DNA of 64,000 nt from Pseudomonas entomophila (GTDB lineage Bacteria; Pseudomonadota; Gammaproteobacteria; Pseudomonadales; Pseudomonadaceae): the NCBI RefSeq assembly GCF_018417595.1, contig NZ_CP070982.1, positions 4,515,001-4,579,000 of the forward strand. Direction: 5' to 3'. The notes below the pieces were generated by a model. That model was not told the origin of the DNA and ran no database searches. It saw only the letters and a list, made by a program, of their open reading frames with translations. Below are positions 7,841 through 14,662 of the stretch, in pieces. Every line of letters begins with the position of its first letter. Position 1 is the first letter of the stretch. A program made the position numbers and the translations under genes.

Positions 7841-8959
7841 ATGCCCTACCAAACGAACGAACGCCTGTTCAACCATTTCAGGGACAACGGTATCGACCTG
7901 AGCCACATCGACACACAGTTGCAACTGGTCGCGCCGAACAGCCCCAACCTGCCGCTGTACCGTGACATGATGCTGACCATCCTGCGCATGGCCCACGATG
8001 ACAGTAACCGCTGGAATGCCAAGATCACCCTGCAGGCCCTGCGCGAACTCGATCATTCATTCCGCACGCTGGAACGCTACAAAGGGCGGCGCAAGGTTAC
8101 CGTGTTCGGCTCGGCACGCACCCCGCTCGAACACCCGATGTATGCCCTGGCCCGTGAACTGGGAGCAACCCTGGCGCGCTCGGACCTGATGGTCATCACC
8201 GGCGCCGGGGGCGGCATCATGGCCGCTGCCCATGAAGGCGCGGGCACCGAACACAGCCTGGGGTTCAACATCACCCTGCCCTTCGAACAACACGCCAACG
8301 CCACGGTCGACGGTACCGACAAGCTGCTGCCGTTCCATTTCTTCTTCATTCGCAAGCTGTTCTTCGTCAAGGAAGCCGACGCCCTGGTGCTGTGCCCAGG
8401 TGGGTTCGGCACCCTCGACGAAGCCCTTGAAGTGCTCACGCTCATCCAGACCGGCAAGAGCCCACTGGTGCCCGTGGTGCTGCTGGACTCGCCCGGTGGC
8501 AGCTTCTGGCGAGACTGTCTTGATTTCATCAGCAAACAGCTGGAAGAGAACCGCTACATCCTGCCCAGCGACCTGAAGCTGCTGCGCCTGGTGCACAGCG
8601 CCGATGAGGCGGTGGAGGAAATCAATCAGTTCTACAGCAACTACCACTCCAGCCGCTGGCTGAAGAACCAGTTCGTGATTCGCATGCTCCATCGCCTGAG
8701 CGAAGGGGCGCTACACGACATTGAGGAGGGGTTCGCCGACTTGCGCCTGAGCGGCAGGTTCCATCAGCAAGCGGACAGTGGCGCCGAGCATGAGGAAGGT
8801 AATTTCAGCCACCTGACGCGGCTGACTTTCGCCTTCAACGGACGCGACCAGGGGCGCCTGCGTGAGCTGGTGGACTTCATCAACCTGCCGGAGAACTGGG
8901 CCAAGCCCCAACCCATGCACACCACCCAGCGAGCACGGGAAGCCCTGAAAGTCAGCTGA
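7841..8959 (+). CDS. LOG-family (TIGR00730) Rossmann-fold protein
   Basis: 372 residues. The LOG core has 'VFGSARTP' (about residue 87), 'MVITGAGGGIMAAAHEGA' (about 116-133) and the signature 'PGGFGTLDEALEV' at about 187-199, the nucleotide-phosphoribohydrolase motif PGGxGTxxE. LOG proteins hydrolyse nucleoside 5'-monophosphates to base and ribose 5-phosphate (cytokinin activation in plants, nucleotide salvage in bacteria). An N-terminal helical extension of about 85 residues and a C-terminal tail make it longer than minimal LOG proteins (about 190 aa). The substrate cannot be read from sequence. It converges on recX through a 19-bp terminator. Confidence 0.85.
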   Translation: MPYQTNERLFNHFRDNGIDLSHIDTQLQLVAPNSPNLPLYRDMMLTILRMAHDDSNRWNAKITLQALRELDHSFRTLERYKGRRKVTVFGSARTPLEHPMYALARELGATLARSDLMVITGAGGGIMAAAHEGAGTEHSLGFNITLPFEQHANATVDGTDKLLPFHFFFIRKLFFVKEADALVLCPGGFGTLDEALEVLTLIQTGKSPLVPVVLLDSPGGSFWRDCLDFISKQLEENRYILPSDLKLLRLVHSADEAVEEINQFYSNYHSSRWLKNQFVIRMLHRLSEGALHDIEEGFADLRLSGRFHQQADSGAEHEEGNFSHLTRLTFAFNGRDQGRLRELVDFINLPENWAKPQPMHTTQRAREALKVS

Positions 8960-8966
8960 ACGCAAA

Positions 8967-9010
8967 AAGGCCCGCAGGGCTGCCCGGTCAAGGGCAGCCC
9001 TGCGGGCCTT
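8967..9010. terminator. Bidirectional terminator between the LOG gene and recX
   Basis: A perfect 19-bp stem (8967-8985 / 8992-9010) with a 6-nt loop GGTCAA. The left flank is AAAA and the right arm ends in TT; it can serve both convergent transcripts, and its right arm touches the recX stop codon. Confidence 0.85.
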
Positions 9011-9477
9011 CAGTCGTAGAGGTCGCGGCCGCTGAGCAGGCGCCCGATCATCTCCATGGAAAAACCACGGTAGGCGAGAAAGCGGGTCTGCTGTGCGCGG
9101 CCGCGCGGGTCTTGCGGGCGTTGCCCGGCGAACTTGCGCTGCCAGACGTCCTCCAGCCGGGCTGCCCAGTCCACCTCGCTTTCGCGCAGTGCCTGGTCGA
9201 TATCACCACGGTCTAGGCCACGCTGGCCGAGCTCCTCGCGAATACGCGCGGGGCCATAACCAGCACTGGAACGATAACGGATGAAACTTTCGAGATAGCG
9301 GGCTTCGCTGAGCAGCCCTTCTTCGGCAAGCTGATCGAGCGCTGGCTCAATCAGCTCATCCGGTGCGCCACGCTGACGCAACTTGCGGGTCAGCTCGACG
9401 CGACCATGCTCGCGTCTGGCGAGCAGGTCCATGGCGGTCCGCCGAACGGCGACGGGGGTGTCGAGTACGGTGGACAT
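9010..9477 (-). CDS. recX: Regulatory protein RecX
   Basis: 155 residues of three tandem three-helix RecX repeats; '[20 protein letters not shown]', '[20 protein letters not shown]' and '[17 protein letters not shown]' mark them. RecX binds the groove of RecA filaments and limits strand exchange. The ATG at 9477 (MSTVLDTPV) was preferred over the longer frame (9489), which would overlap the recA stop. Only 8 bases separate recA from recX, so they form an operon under the recA LexA box. Confidence 0.93.
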   Translation of the reverse strand: MSTVLDTPVAVRRTAMDLLARREHGRVELTRKLRQRGAPDELIEPALDQLAEEGLLSEARYLESFIRYRSSAGYGPARIREELGQRGLDRGDIDQALRESEVDWAARLEDVWQRKFAGQRPQDPRGRAQQTRFLAYRGFSMEMIGRLLSGRDLYD

Positions 9478-9485
9478 GGGGCAGA

Positions 9486-10553
9486 TCAATAACCGGCGTC
9501 GGCGTCAGCCATGTCGTCGGCATCGGCTTCGGCGGCAGCTGCCTTGGCGGCTGCGGCTACGGCGCCAGAGGTCAGCAGCTTCTCGCGGATCTGCTTCTCG
9601 ATCTCGCCGCCAATAGCCGGGTTCTCTTGCAGGTACTTGGCGGCGTTGGCTTTGCCCTGACCGATCTTGTTGCCCTGGTAGCTGTACCAGGCACCGGACT
9701 TTTCCACCAGGCCTTGAGCCACGCCCAGGTCGATGATCTCGCCGTTGCGGTAGATACCCTTGCCATAGAGGATCTGGAACTCGGCCTGGCGGAACGGTGG
9801 CGAGACCTTGTTCTTGACGATCTTGACGCGGGTTTCGCTGCCGACCACCTCGTCGCCTTCCTTGACCGCGCCGGTACGGCGGATGTCCAGGCGCACCGAG
9901 GCGTAGAACTTCAGGGCGTTACCGCCGGTGGTGGTTTCCGGGCTGCCGAACATCACGCCGATCTTCATGCGGATCTGGTTGATGAAGATGACCAGGCAGT
10001 TGGCGTTCTTGATATTGCCGGTGATCTTGCGCAGGGCCTGGGACATCAGGCGGGCCTGCAGGCCGACGTGCATGTCGCCCATCTCGCCTTCGATCTCGGC
10101 CTTCGGTACCAGTGCGGCTACGGAGTCGACGATGATCACGTCGACCGCGTTCGAGCGCACCAGCATGTCGGTGATTTCCAGGGCCTGTTCGCCGGTGTCC
10201 GGCTGGGAGACCAGCAGGTCGTCGACGTTGACGCCCAGCTTGCCGGCGTATTCAGGGTCGAGGGCGTGTTCGGCGTCGACGAAGGCGCAGGTGGCGCCGT
10301 TCTTCTGGGCTTCGGCGATGACCGACAGCGTCAGCGTGGTTTTACCGGAGGATTCCGGGCCGTAGATCTCGACGATACGGCCCTTGGGCAGGCCGCCGAT
10401 GCCGAGGGCGATGTCCAGGCCCAGGGAACCGGTGGAGATGGCGGGGATGGCCTGGCGCTCGTGATCGCCCATGCGCATGACGGCGCCCTTGCCGAATTGG
10501 CGTTCGATTTGACCCAGGGCCGCAGCCAAGGCGCGCTTCTTGTTGTCGTCCAT
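9486..10553 (-). CDS. recA: Recombinase RecA
   Basis: 355 residues, the usual Pseudomonas RecA length. Walker A 'GPESSGKT' is at residues 65-72; the DNA-binding loops include '[18 protein letters not shown]'. RecA filaments on single-stranded DNA carry out homologous recombination and act as co-protease for LexA and phage-type repressors. That is relevant here because an S24-type repressor controls the neighbouring tailocin locus. The ATG at 10553 starts MDDNKKRAL; a longer open frame upstream runs through the promoter and into cinA antisense. SOS-induced through the operator at 10597. Confidence 0.98.
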   Translation of the reverse strand: MDDNKKRALAAALGQIERQFGKGAVMRMGDHERQAIPAISTGSLGLDIALGIGGLPKGRIVEIYGPESSGKTTLTLSVIAEAQKNGATCAFVDAEHALDPEYAGKLGVNVDDLLVSQPDTGEQALEITDMLVRSNAVDVIIVDSVAALVPKAEIEGEMGDMHVGLQARLMSQALRKITGNIKNANCLVIFINQIRMKIGVMFGSPETTTGGNALKFYASVRLDIRRTGAVKEGDEVVGSETRVKIVKNKVSPPFRQAEFQILYGKGIYRNGEIIDLGVAQGLVEKSGAWYSYQGNKIGQGKANAAKYLQENPAIGGEIEKQIREKLLTSGAVAAAAKAAAAEADADDMADADAGY

Positions 10554-10596
10554 TGAAATCCTCACGTGATCGACTTGGCCCTGACGGCCGGAACAA

Positions 10597-10612
10597 CTGT
10601 ATAAGTAGCCAG
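10597..10612 (-). promoter_or_regulatory. LexA (SOS) box of recA
   Basis: CTG-TATAAGTAGC-CAG matches the CTG-N10-CAG core of the gamma-proteobacterial LexA operator, 44 bp upstream of the recA ATG and overlapping the expected promoter. The flanks (AA...TA) extend the match. Confidence 0.85.
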
Positions 10613-10657
10613 TATTATTCCACAGGGATTCGTTTCCGCAAACCCCCACCGGGCGAT

Positions 10658-11140
10658 TTACTCCGCGCCAAGCTGTAACAAGCCGTCTAGCGCGGCGATC
10701 ACCGTCTGTCGGCGCACCGCTTCGCGGTCGCCGTCGAAGTGGCGGCGCTTGCTGATCACGCGCCCGCCGTCGGCCCAGGCCAGCCATACGGTGCCCACCG
10801 GCTTGGCCGGCGAGCCGCCGTCGGGCCCGGCCACGCCGCTGACCGCCACGGCGAAGCGCGCGCCACTGGCCGCCTGGGCACCACGCACCATCGCTTCGAC
10901 CACTTCCTGGCTGACTGCGCCCACCTGGGCGAACAACGGTTCGGGCACCCCCAGTTGACGGGTCTTCTGGGTGTTGGAGTAGGTGACATAGCCGGCTTCG
11001 AACCAAGCCGAGCTGCCAGGGATACGAGTGATGGCCTCGGCGATGCCGCCGCCGGTGCAGGATTCGGCGGTGCTCACCTGGGCGTTCAAGCGACGCAGGT
11101 GTTCGCCCAGGCGGGTGGAAAGCGCAGTGATCGGGTCCAT
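10658..11140 (-). CDS. cinA: CinA-family nicotinamide-nucleotide amidohydrolase (PncC)
   Basis: 160 residues, corresponding to the C-terminal PncC/CinA-C domain only; this stand-alone form is normal in Pseudomonas. It deamidates NMN to nicotinate mononucleotide in pyridine nucleotide recycling. The catalytic serine lies in '[16 protein letters not shown]' (about residues 23-38), with '[11 protein letters not shown]' at about 99-109. It sits just upstream of recA in the same direction and marks one edge of the tailocin insertion, a well-known cinA/mutS hot spot in Pseudomonas. Confidence 0.93.
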   Translation of the reverse strand: MDPITALSTRLGEHLRRLNAQVSTAESCTGGGIAEAITRIPGSSAWFEAGYVTYSNTQKTRQLGVPEPLFAQVGAVSQEVVEAMVRGAQAASGARFAVAVSGVAGPDGGSPAKPVGTVWLAWADGGRVISKRRHFDGDREAVRRQTVIAALDGLLQLGAE

Positions 11141-11181
11141 ATTCTAGCTCCTGGCAAGACTGCGCCCTACCCTACCACCCT

Positions 11182-11682
11182 TCACGGCGCCAGTGCGCGG
11201 ACATAGGCCTGGCAGGCGCGCAGGGCGATCAGTCCGCGGTCGCCGTCGTCGGTGATGGCGATAATTCGTCGAGCATGCGCCGGCTCAAGTCGGGCGCGTA
11301 CGGCACCATGATCCACGCCGCCGGGGGCGGTGGTGGCAGGCACTGCGGCGCAGCCGGTGTCGCGCTCGACCAGGACCGACAACCGAAGATCGGCAGTAGC
11401 AAGGCGATCACGCAGGCGAGCCTGAGTTTGTTGGGCATCGGAAAGCTCCTGGTAATGACGGGTTTCATCGTTGTGCAGGCGTTGCTCGAGCGCCTGGCGC
11501 CGGTCGCGCTCGGCAAGCAATTGCTCATTGAGCGCCTCGACCTGCTCGACCTTCTGCTGTGCCTGCAGCGCCTCGGACTCGGCCAGCATGCGCTCGTAGC
11601 GCCAGCCCTGGACCTGCCAGGCCAGCGCCGCACTGGACAGCACCAGCACGGCATACACGCCCAGTTGCAGGCGGCTCAACAC
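11182..11682 (-). CDS. Rz-like inner-membrane spanin subunit
   Basis: 166 residues. One N-terminal transmembrane segment (about 7-23, VYAVLVLSSAALAW) is followed by a long periplasmic coiled coil (about 30-100, rich in Glu/Gln/Leu), the layout of i-spanins. Together with the nested Rz1 lipoprotein it should fuse inner and outer membranes in the last step of lysis. It overlaps the endolysin stop by 7 bases. Length is close to lambda Rz (153 aa). The embedded Rz1 frame is strong confirmation. Confidence 0.85.
   Translation of the reverse strand: MLSRLQLGVYAVLVLSSAALAWQVQGWRYERMLAESEALQAQQKVEQVEALNEQLLAERDRRQALEQRLHNDETRHYQELSDAQQTQARLRDRLATADLRLSVLVERDTGCAAVPATTAPGGVDHGAVRARLEPAHARRIIAITDDGDRGLIALRACQAYVRALAP
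11229..11438 (-). CDS. Rz1-like outer-membrane spanin lipoprotein, nested in Rz
   Basis: 69 residues in an alternative frame entirely inside the Rz gene. The signal sequence ends in a lipobox 'LLLPIFGC' with the lipidated Cys at residue 20; a proline-rich stretch (CLPPPPPAAW) follows, as in lambda Rz1. Its ATG at 11438 has a good Shine-Dalgarno, AGGAG, seen as CCAGGAGCTTTCCG upstream. Nested Rz/Rz1 organisation is typical of lambda-like lysis cassettes. Confidence 0.88.
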   Translation of the reverse strand: MPNKLRLACVIALLLPIFGCRSWSSATPAAPQCLPPPPPAAWIMVPYAPDLSRRMLDELSPSPTTATAD

Positions 11683-12227
11683 AGCACCTCGCGCGCCCGG
11701 TCCCAGAGCTCGACACGGTCGGCCAAGCCGTTCAGGCCACCATTGATATGGCGCGTGATGCGGTTGAACTCGCCGCGGTCGGCCAAGGCATTGAGCCCCC
11801 GCGAATGCCAGAACCAGGCTGCCGATTCGCAGGCCCAGCGCGGCTGCTCGAGCATCTGCGGTTGGGCCAGCAGACGCTCGTCACCGAACAGTGCCCGGCT
11901 ACAGGCCTGGTAGTTGTTGCGCCCGGTCACCTGGATCAGGCCGCGCCCGCAGTAGAGCTGGCCATCGCCGTCGGCCTCCGGTGTGTTGCCCAGGCGCAAG
12001 GCCAGGCTGCCGGTGTCATAGCGTGCCAGGTAGCGGTCGCCACCAAGCTCTTTGACATAGCGCAGTTGGCCGGACTCGTGCCCGACCTGGGCGAGAAACG
12101 CGGCAACACGCTTGGGGTGGTCGATTTCCCAATGCTCCATGGCCTCGTTCAGCGCTGGCAGGAAAGTCGTGGCGCACTGGCCGGCCAGCGGATAGATCTG
12201 TTTGAGCTGCTGTTCAGTGAGCGGCAT
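11676..12227 (-). CDS. Endolysin, glycoside hydrolase family 19 (chitinase-like)
   Basis: 183 residues. The GH19 fold is recognised by 'AAFLAQVGHESGQLRYVKE' (catalytic Glu in HESG, about residue 50) and 'GQLYCGRGLIQVTGRNNY' at about 89-106. Such enzymes cleave the peptidoglycan glycan strand for release of tailocins. There is no signal peptide, so it needs the holin at 36994. The ATG at 12227 (MPLTEQQLK) was chosen because GGAGA lies at the right distance; the ATG five codons earlier has none. It overlaps the Com-like gene by 14 bp. Confidence 0.9.
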   Translation of the reverse strand: MPLTEQQLKQIYPLAGQCATTFLPALNEAMEHWEIDHPKRVAAFLAQVGHESGQLRYVKELGGDRYLARYDTGSLALRLGNTPEADGDGQLYCGRGLIQVTGRNNYQACSRALFGDERLLAQPQMLEQPRWACESAAWFWHSRGLNALADRGEFNRITRHINGGLNGLADRVELWDRAREVLC

Positions 12228-12423
12228 CGGTATGTTCTCCATTGCAGTCTGATCGAACGGCGGCCAGTGCCGCCAACGGCTCGCTCACAGGCGATGGCTC
12301 GAAGCGCGTGGCTTTCACATGATTCAAGGTGCGGCAACGGCCGCACTTGATCTGGAGCTCGGAAGCGGGGGTGATGCGGGCCAGTAGCTTTCGACACTGG
12401 CCGCAGCGCAAGTCGATGAACAT
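12214..12423 (-). CDS. Com-like zinc-finger protein
   Basis: 69 residues. Two CxxC pairs ('LRCGQCRKLL' at about residues 6-15 and 'IKCGRCRTLN' at about 25-34) form a zinc finger of the type found in phage Mu Com, which binds the mom mRNA and activates its translation. No Mom DNA-modification gene is present in the window. An AGGA lies 8-10 bases before the ATG. It overlaps the endolysin start by 14 bp, so translation may be coupled. A regulatory role in lysis-gene translation is a guess. Confidence 0.75.
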   Translation of the reverse strand: MFIDLRCGQCRKLLARITPASELQIKCGRCRTLNHVKATRFEPSPVSEPLAALAAVRSDCNGEHTDAAH

Positions 12424-12572
12424 AGAGAAGATCCTGACAAGCTGATTTCACATTCAAAGGGTGGGAAAGGGCGACTTTCCGAAGTAACGCCTTCATTGCG
12501 GCCGACTATATGAAAGCGCCCACGCCAACCGGCACCGGGAAACCTTCTCCATGCACCCGGTGGCACCCGCGC

Positions 12573-13607
12573 TCAGGCCTTCAATGCTCCGGCGCGCCTG
12601 GGCGCTGCCCCCTCGGCCTTGGCCTTGCCCTGGCGCCCGCCGTTGCACTGCACCGTGGTGCGCCAGCCGCTGCTGGTGAACACCTGTTCCACCGACTCGA
12701 CCAGATACGCTCCGTCTAGCCCGGCGAGAAAGCCGGTGATCTCCACGCTGCGCTCGGCGAACAGGTCGGTGCGCCCGGGCATGTCCAGGCGCACAGAGGC
12801 CGTGTCGCGATTGAAGCTGGCCAGGCGCGCCTTGGCGGCCTGTTCGGCGGCCGCACGGTTGGGGTACAGGTGGCGGTCGGTATGCACCGGTTGCAGGCCC
12901 TGCGGTGCGTCACCATTGTCCAGTTCGACGACGTTAAGCTTGCCGGTCGCCGGGTCCTGGTGGCGGGTGCGCACCGCCTTGTGGGTACTTTTGTCGGCCA
13001 GGCGGAACTGCCACTGGCTGACGTCCTTGCGGGCGATGGTCACCACACCCAACGCCTTGCCGCTGGCGCTCTGCCCGCCTTGGCGCGGCAACACCAGCAA
13101 CTGGCCATCGGCAAGCTTGGCGGTGCAGTCGTTCTGCCGGGCCAGGCGGGTGATGAAGTTGAAATCCGACTCACTGTACTGGTCGACCCGCGGCAGCTTG
13201 ACCGTCACCGGGCAGACCGCCTGCCAACCATTGCGCGCACCGATCTCGGCGACGATGCGTTGCAGCGTCGCCCCTTCCCAGCTACCGCTGCGGATGGTCT
13301 TGCCGGTACCGCGCAGGTCACTGGCCTTGCCGCGAATGACCAGGGTGTCGGGTGGCCCCGACAATTCGACCTCATCGACGGTGTAGCGCCCCAGCCGCGT
13401 CAGCGGCTGGCCGGCGTACCCCAGATGAACCTGCAGCACGGCGCCGCGGGCGGGCAGCGCCAGGGCGCCGTCGCGGGCATCGATGCGCAGCTCGAAGTCG
13501 TCCGACTCCATGCCGGGCTTGTCGGTGGTGCGCAGCAGCAACAGGCGGTCGTTGATCAGCGCGGTGATGTCCTTGCCGTCGGCCTCGATGCGGAAGATCG
13601 GTTGCAT
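12573..13607 (-). CDS. R-tailocin tail hub, phage late control protein D (P2 gpD)
   Basis: 344 residues. P2 gpD-type hub at the baseplate centre, connecting tube and spike. Recognised from the N-terminal 'PIFRIEADGKDITALINDRL', the 'SESDFNFITRLARQNDC' motif of the gp27-like fold (about residues 146-162), and its position as the last structural gene after X, as in P2. Length fits the family. A 150-bp gap without a supported gene follows before the Com-like gene. Confidence 0.93.
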   Translation of the reverse strand: MQPIFRIEADGKDITALINDRLLLLRTTDKPGMESDDFELRIDARDGALALPARGAVLQVHLGYAGQPLTRLGRYTVDEVELSGPPDTLVIRGKASDLRGTGKTIRSGSWEGATLQRIVAEIGARNGWQAVCPVTVKLPRVDQYSESDFNFITRLARQNDCTAKLADGQLLVLPRQGGQSASGKALGVVTIARKDVSQWQFRLADKSTHKAVRTRHQDPATGKLNVVELDNGDAPQGLQPVHTDRHLYPNRAAAEQAAKARLASFNRDTASVRLDMPGRTDLFAERSVEITGFLAGLDGAYLVESVEQVFTSSGWRTTVQCNGGRQGKAKAEGAAPRRAGALKA

Positions 13608-13626
13608 GGTTCAGGCTCCTCGCCGG

Positions 13627-13833
13627 TCAGTCCCACAGTTGCACGGTATTCGCGGCCACCACGGCCAGCGCCGGCAACACGATGCGCACCCCGGCGCGAA
13701 ACGGCTGGGCCTCGTCCGCCAGGCCCTGGTTGGCCTCGAGCACCGCTTCGACCGAGCCATCGAGGTGGCCGTAGTAGTGCTGGCAGAGCGTGTCGAGCAC
13801 ATCGCCCTCAGACGTTGTACAAATCCTGGCCAT
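13627..13833 (-). CDS. R-tailocin tail protein X (P2 gpX-like)
   Basis: 68 residues. Matches the P2 gpX family: a LysM-like small protein with 'DVLDTLCQHYYGHLDGSVEAVLEANQGLAD' in the centre (residues about 11-40). It is an accessory tail/baseplate assembly protein. The first 26 bases overlap the end of the U gene, and D follows 19 bases downstream, so the three are translated from one message. Confidence 0.9.
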   Translation of the reverse strand: MARICTTSEGDVLDTLCQHYYGHLDGSVEAVLEANQGLADEAQPFRAGVRIVLPALAVVAANTVQLWD

Positions 13834-14653
13834 AGCTCACGAACTCCAGTGAAAACCCTTGTTTGCGCGGGATGCCGCCGGCCAGCAGGGCGCCCTGCTC
13901 TTCCTCGATGCTGGTCAGGCACCAGGTGCCGAGTACCTCGCCGTAGCCGGTGGTCAGCGACAGCGGCGACAGCTGGCGGCCGATGCTGCGCAGTGTCTGC
14001 AACTGGCCGAGGCCGCCCTTGAAGCCGGGGAAGATCGCCCCGCGAATGCTGATGGTCTCCTCGCCCAAGCTCACCGCCTGTTGCGCAGTGTCGCGGCTCA
14101 GCCGCTCCTGGCCGGCCCAGCGGAAGCGGGTCTGCCGGCGCAGCTGGTCGAAGGCGGCGGTGTCGAGGTTGAAGTAGTACGGTGCGGCGCCCGCCTTGAG
14201 TGGTTGCAGCACCAGCAGGTGCGGGAACGGCTTGACCGCTTCGGCGGCAGGGGTCGCTTCGGGCGCGAAGCCCAGTGTCGACAACACGCCGTTGACGGTC
14301 GAGCGCACCGCCCCGACCACGCGACCGATCGCTGCGCCAGCCTTGGCGGCGTGGGCGGCGAAGCCGTCGATGCGATCACGCACCTGACGCACCACGGCCA
14401 CCGCCTGGTCGTACTTGGCCACCACCTTGGCGACCCGGGCCTGGGCGTTGGTGATTGCGCGCATGGTGCGCTGCAGCTTGGCACCGATGATCGGCCCGAC
14501 CACCGGCAACCCTTCCAGTTCGCCCACCGCCCCTTGTATATGGCCGATCGCGTCGTTCATGGGATCGAGCATGGCGTCGGCACGCCGACGCCCCGCTTCT
14601 CCCGCCTTGACCAGGGCGTGCAGCGTGGCTTGCAGCTGCTCCAGGTAGGTCAT
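13808..14653 (-). CDS. R-tailocin tail terminator gpU with N-terminal extension
   Basis: 281 residues. The C-terminal half (about 145-280: 'FPHLLVLQPL...', 'RGAIFPGFKGGLGQLQTLR', 'RKQGFSLEFVSYG') is a P2 gpU-type tail completion protein, normally about 160 aa. The N-terminal 120 or so residues are an extra helical, Ala/Val-rich region (LQATLHALVKAGEAGRRRAD, KVVAKYDQAVAVVRQVRDRI) predicted to form a coiled coil. It lies between the tape measure and X, as U does in P2. The extension may interact with the tape measure, but its role is unknown. Confidence 0.82.
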   Translation of the reverse strand: MTYLEQLQATLHALVKAGEAGRRRADAMLDPMNDAIGHIQGAVGELEGLPVVGPIIGAKLQRTMRAITNAQARVAKVVAKYDQAVAVVRQVRDRIDGFAAHAAKAGAAIGRVVGAVRSTVNGVLSTLGFAPEATPAAEAVKPFPHLLVLQPLKAGAAPYYFNLDTAAFDQLRRQTRFRWAGQERLSRDTAQQAVSLGEETISIRGAIFPGFKGGLGQLQTLRSIGRQLSPLSLTTGYGEVLGTWCLTSIEEEQGALLAGGIPRKQGFSLEFVSYGQDLYNV

Positions 14654-14662
14654 GGGTCCTCC

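Noticed and set aside
9363-10556. 397-codon open frame on the plus strand
   Set aside because: Antisense to recA and the start of recX; no ribosome site and no recognisable domain.
9486-11006. Long recA frame starting upstream in cinA
   Set aside because: RecA homology begins at the ATG at 10553; the extension covers the LexA box and is antisense-free noise in the cinA region.
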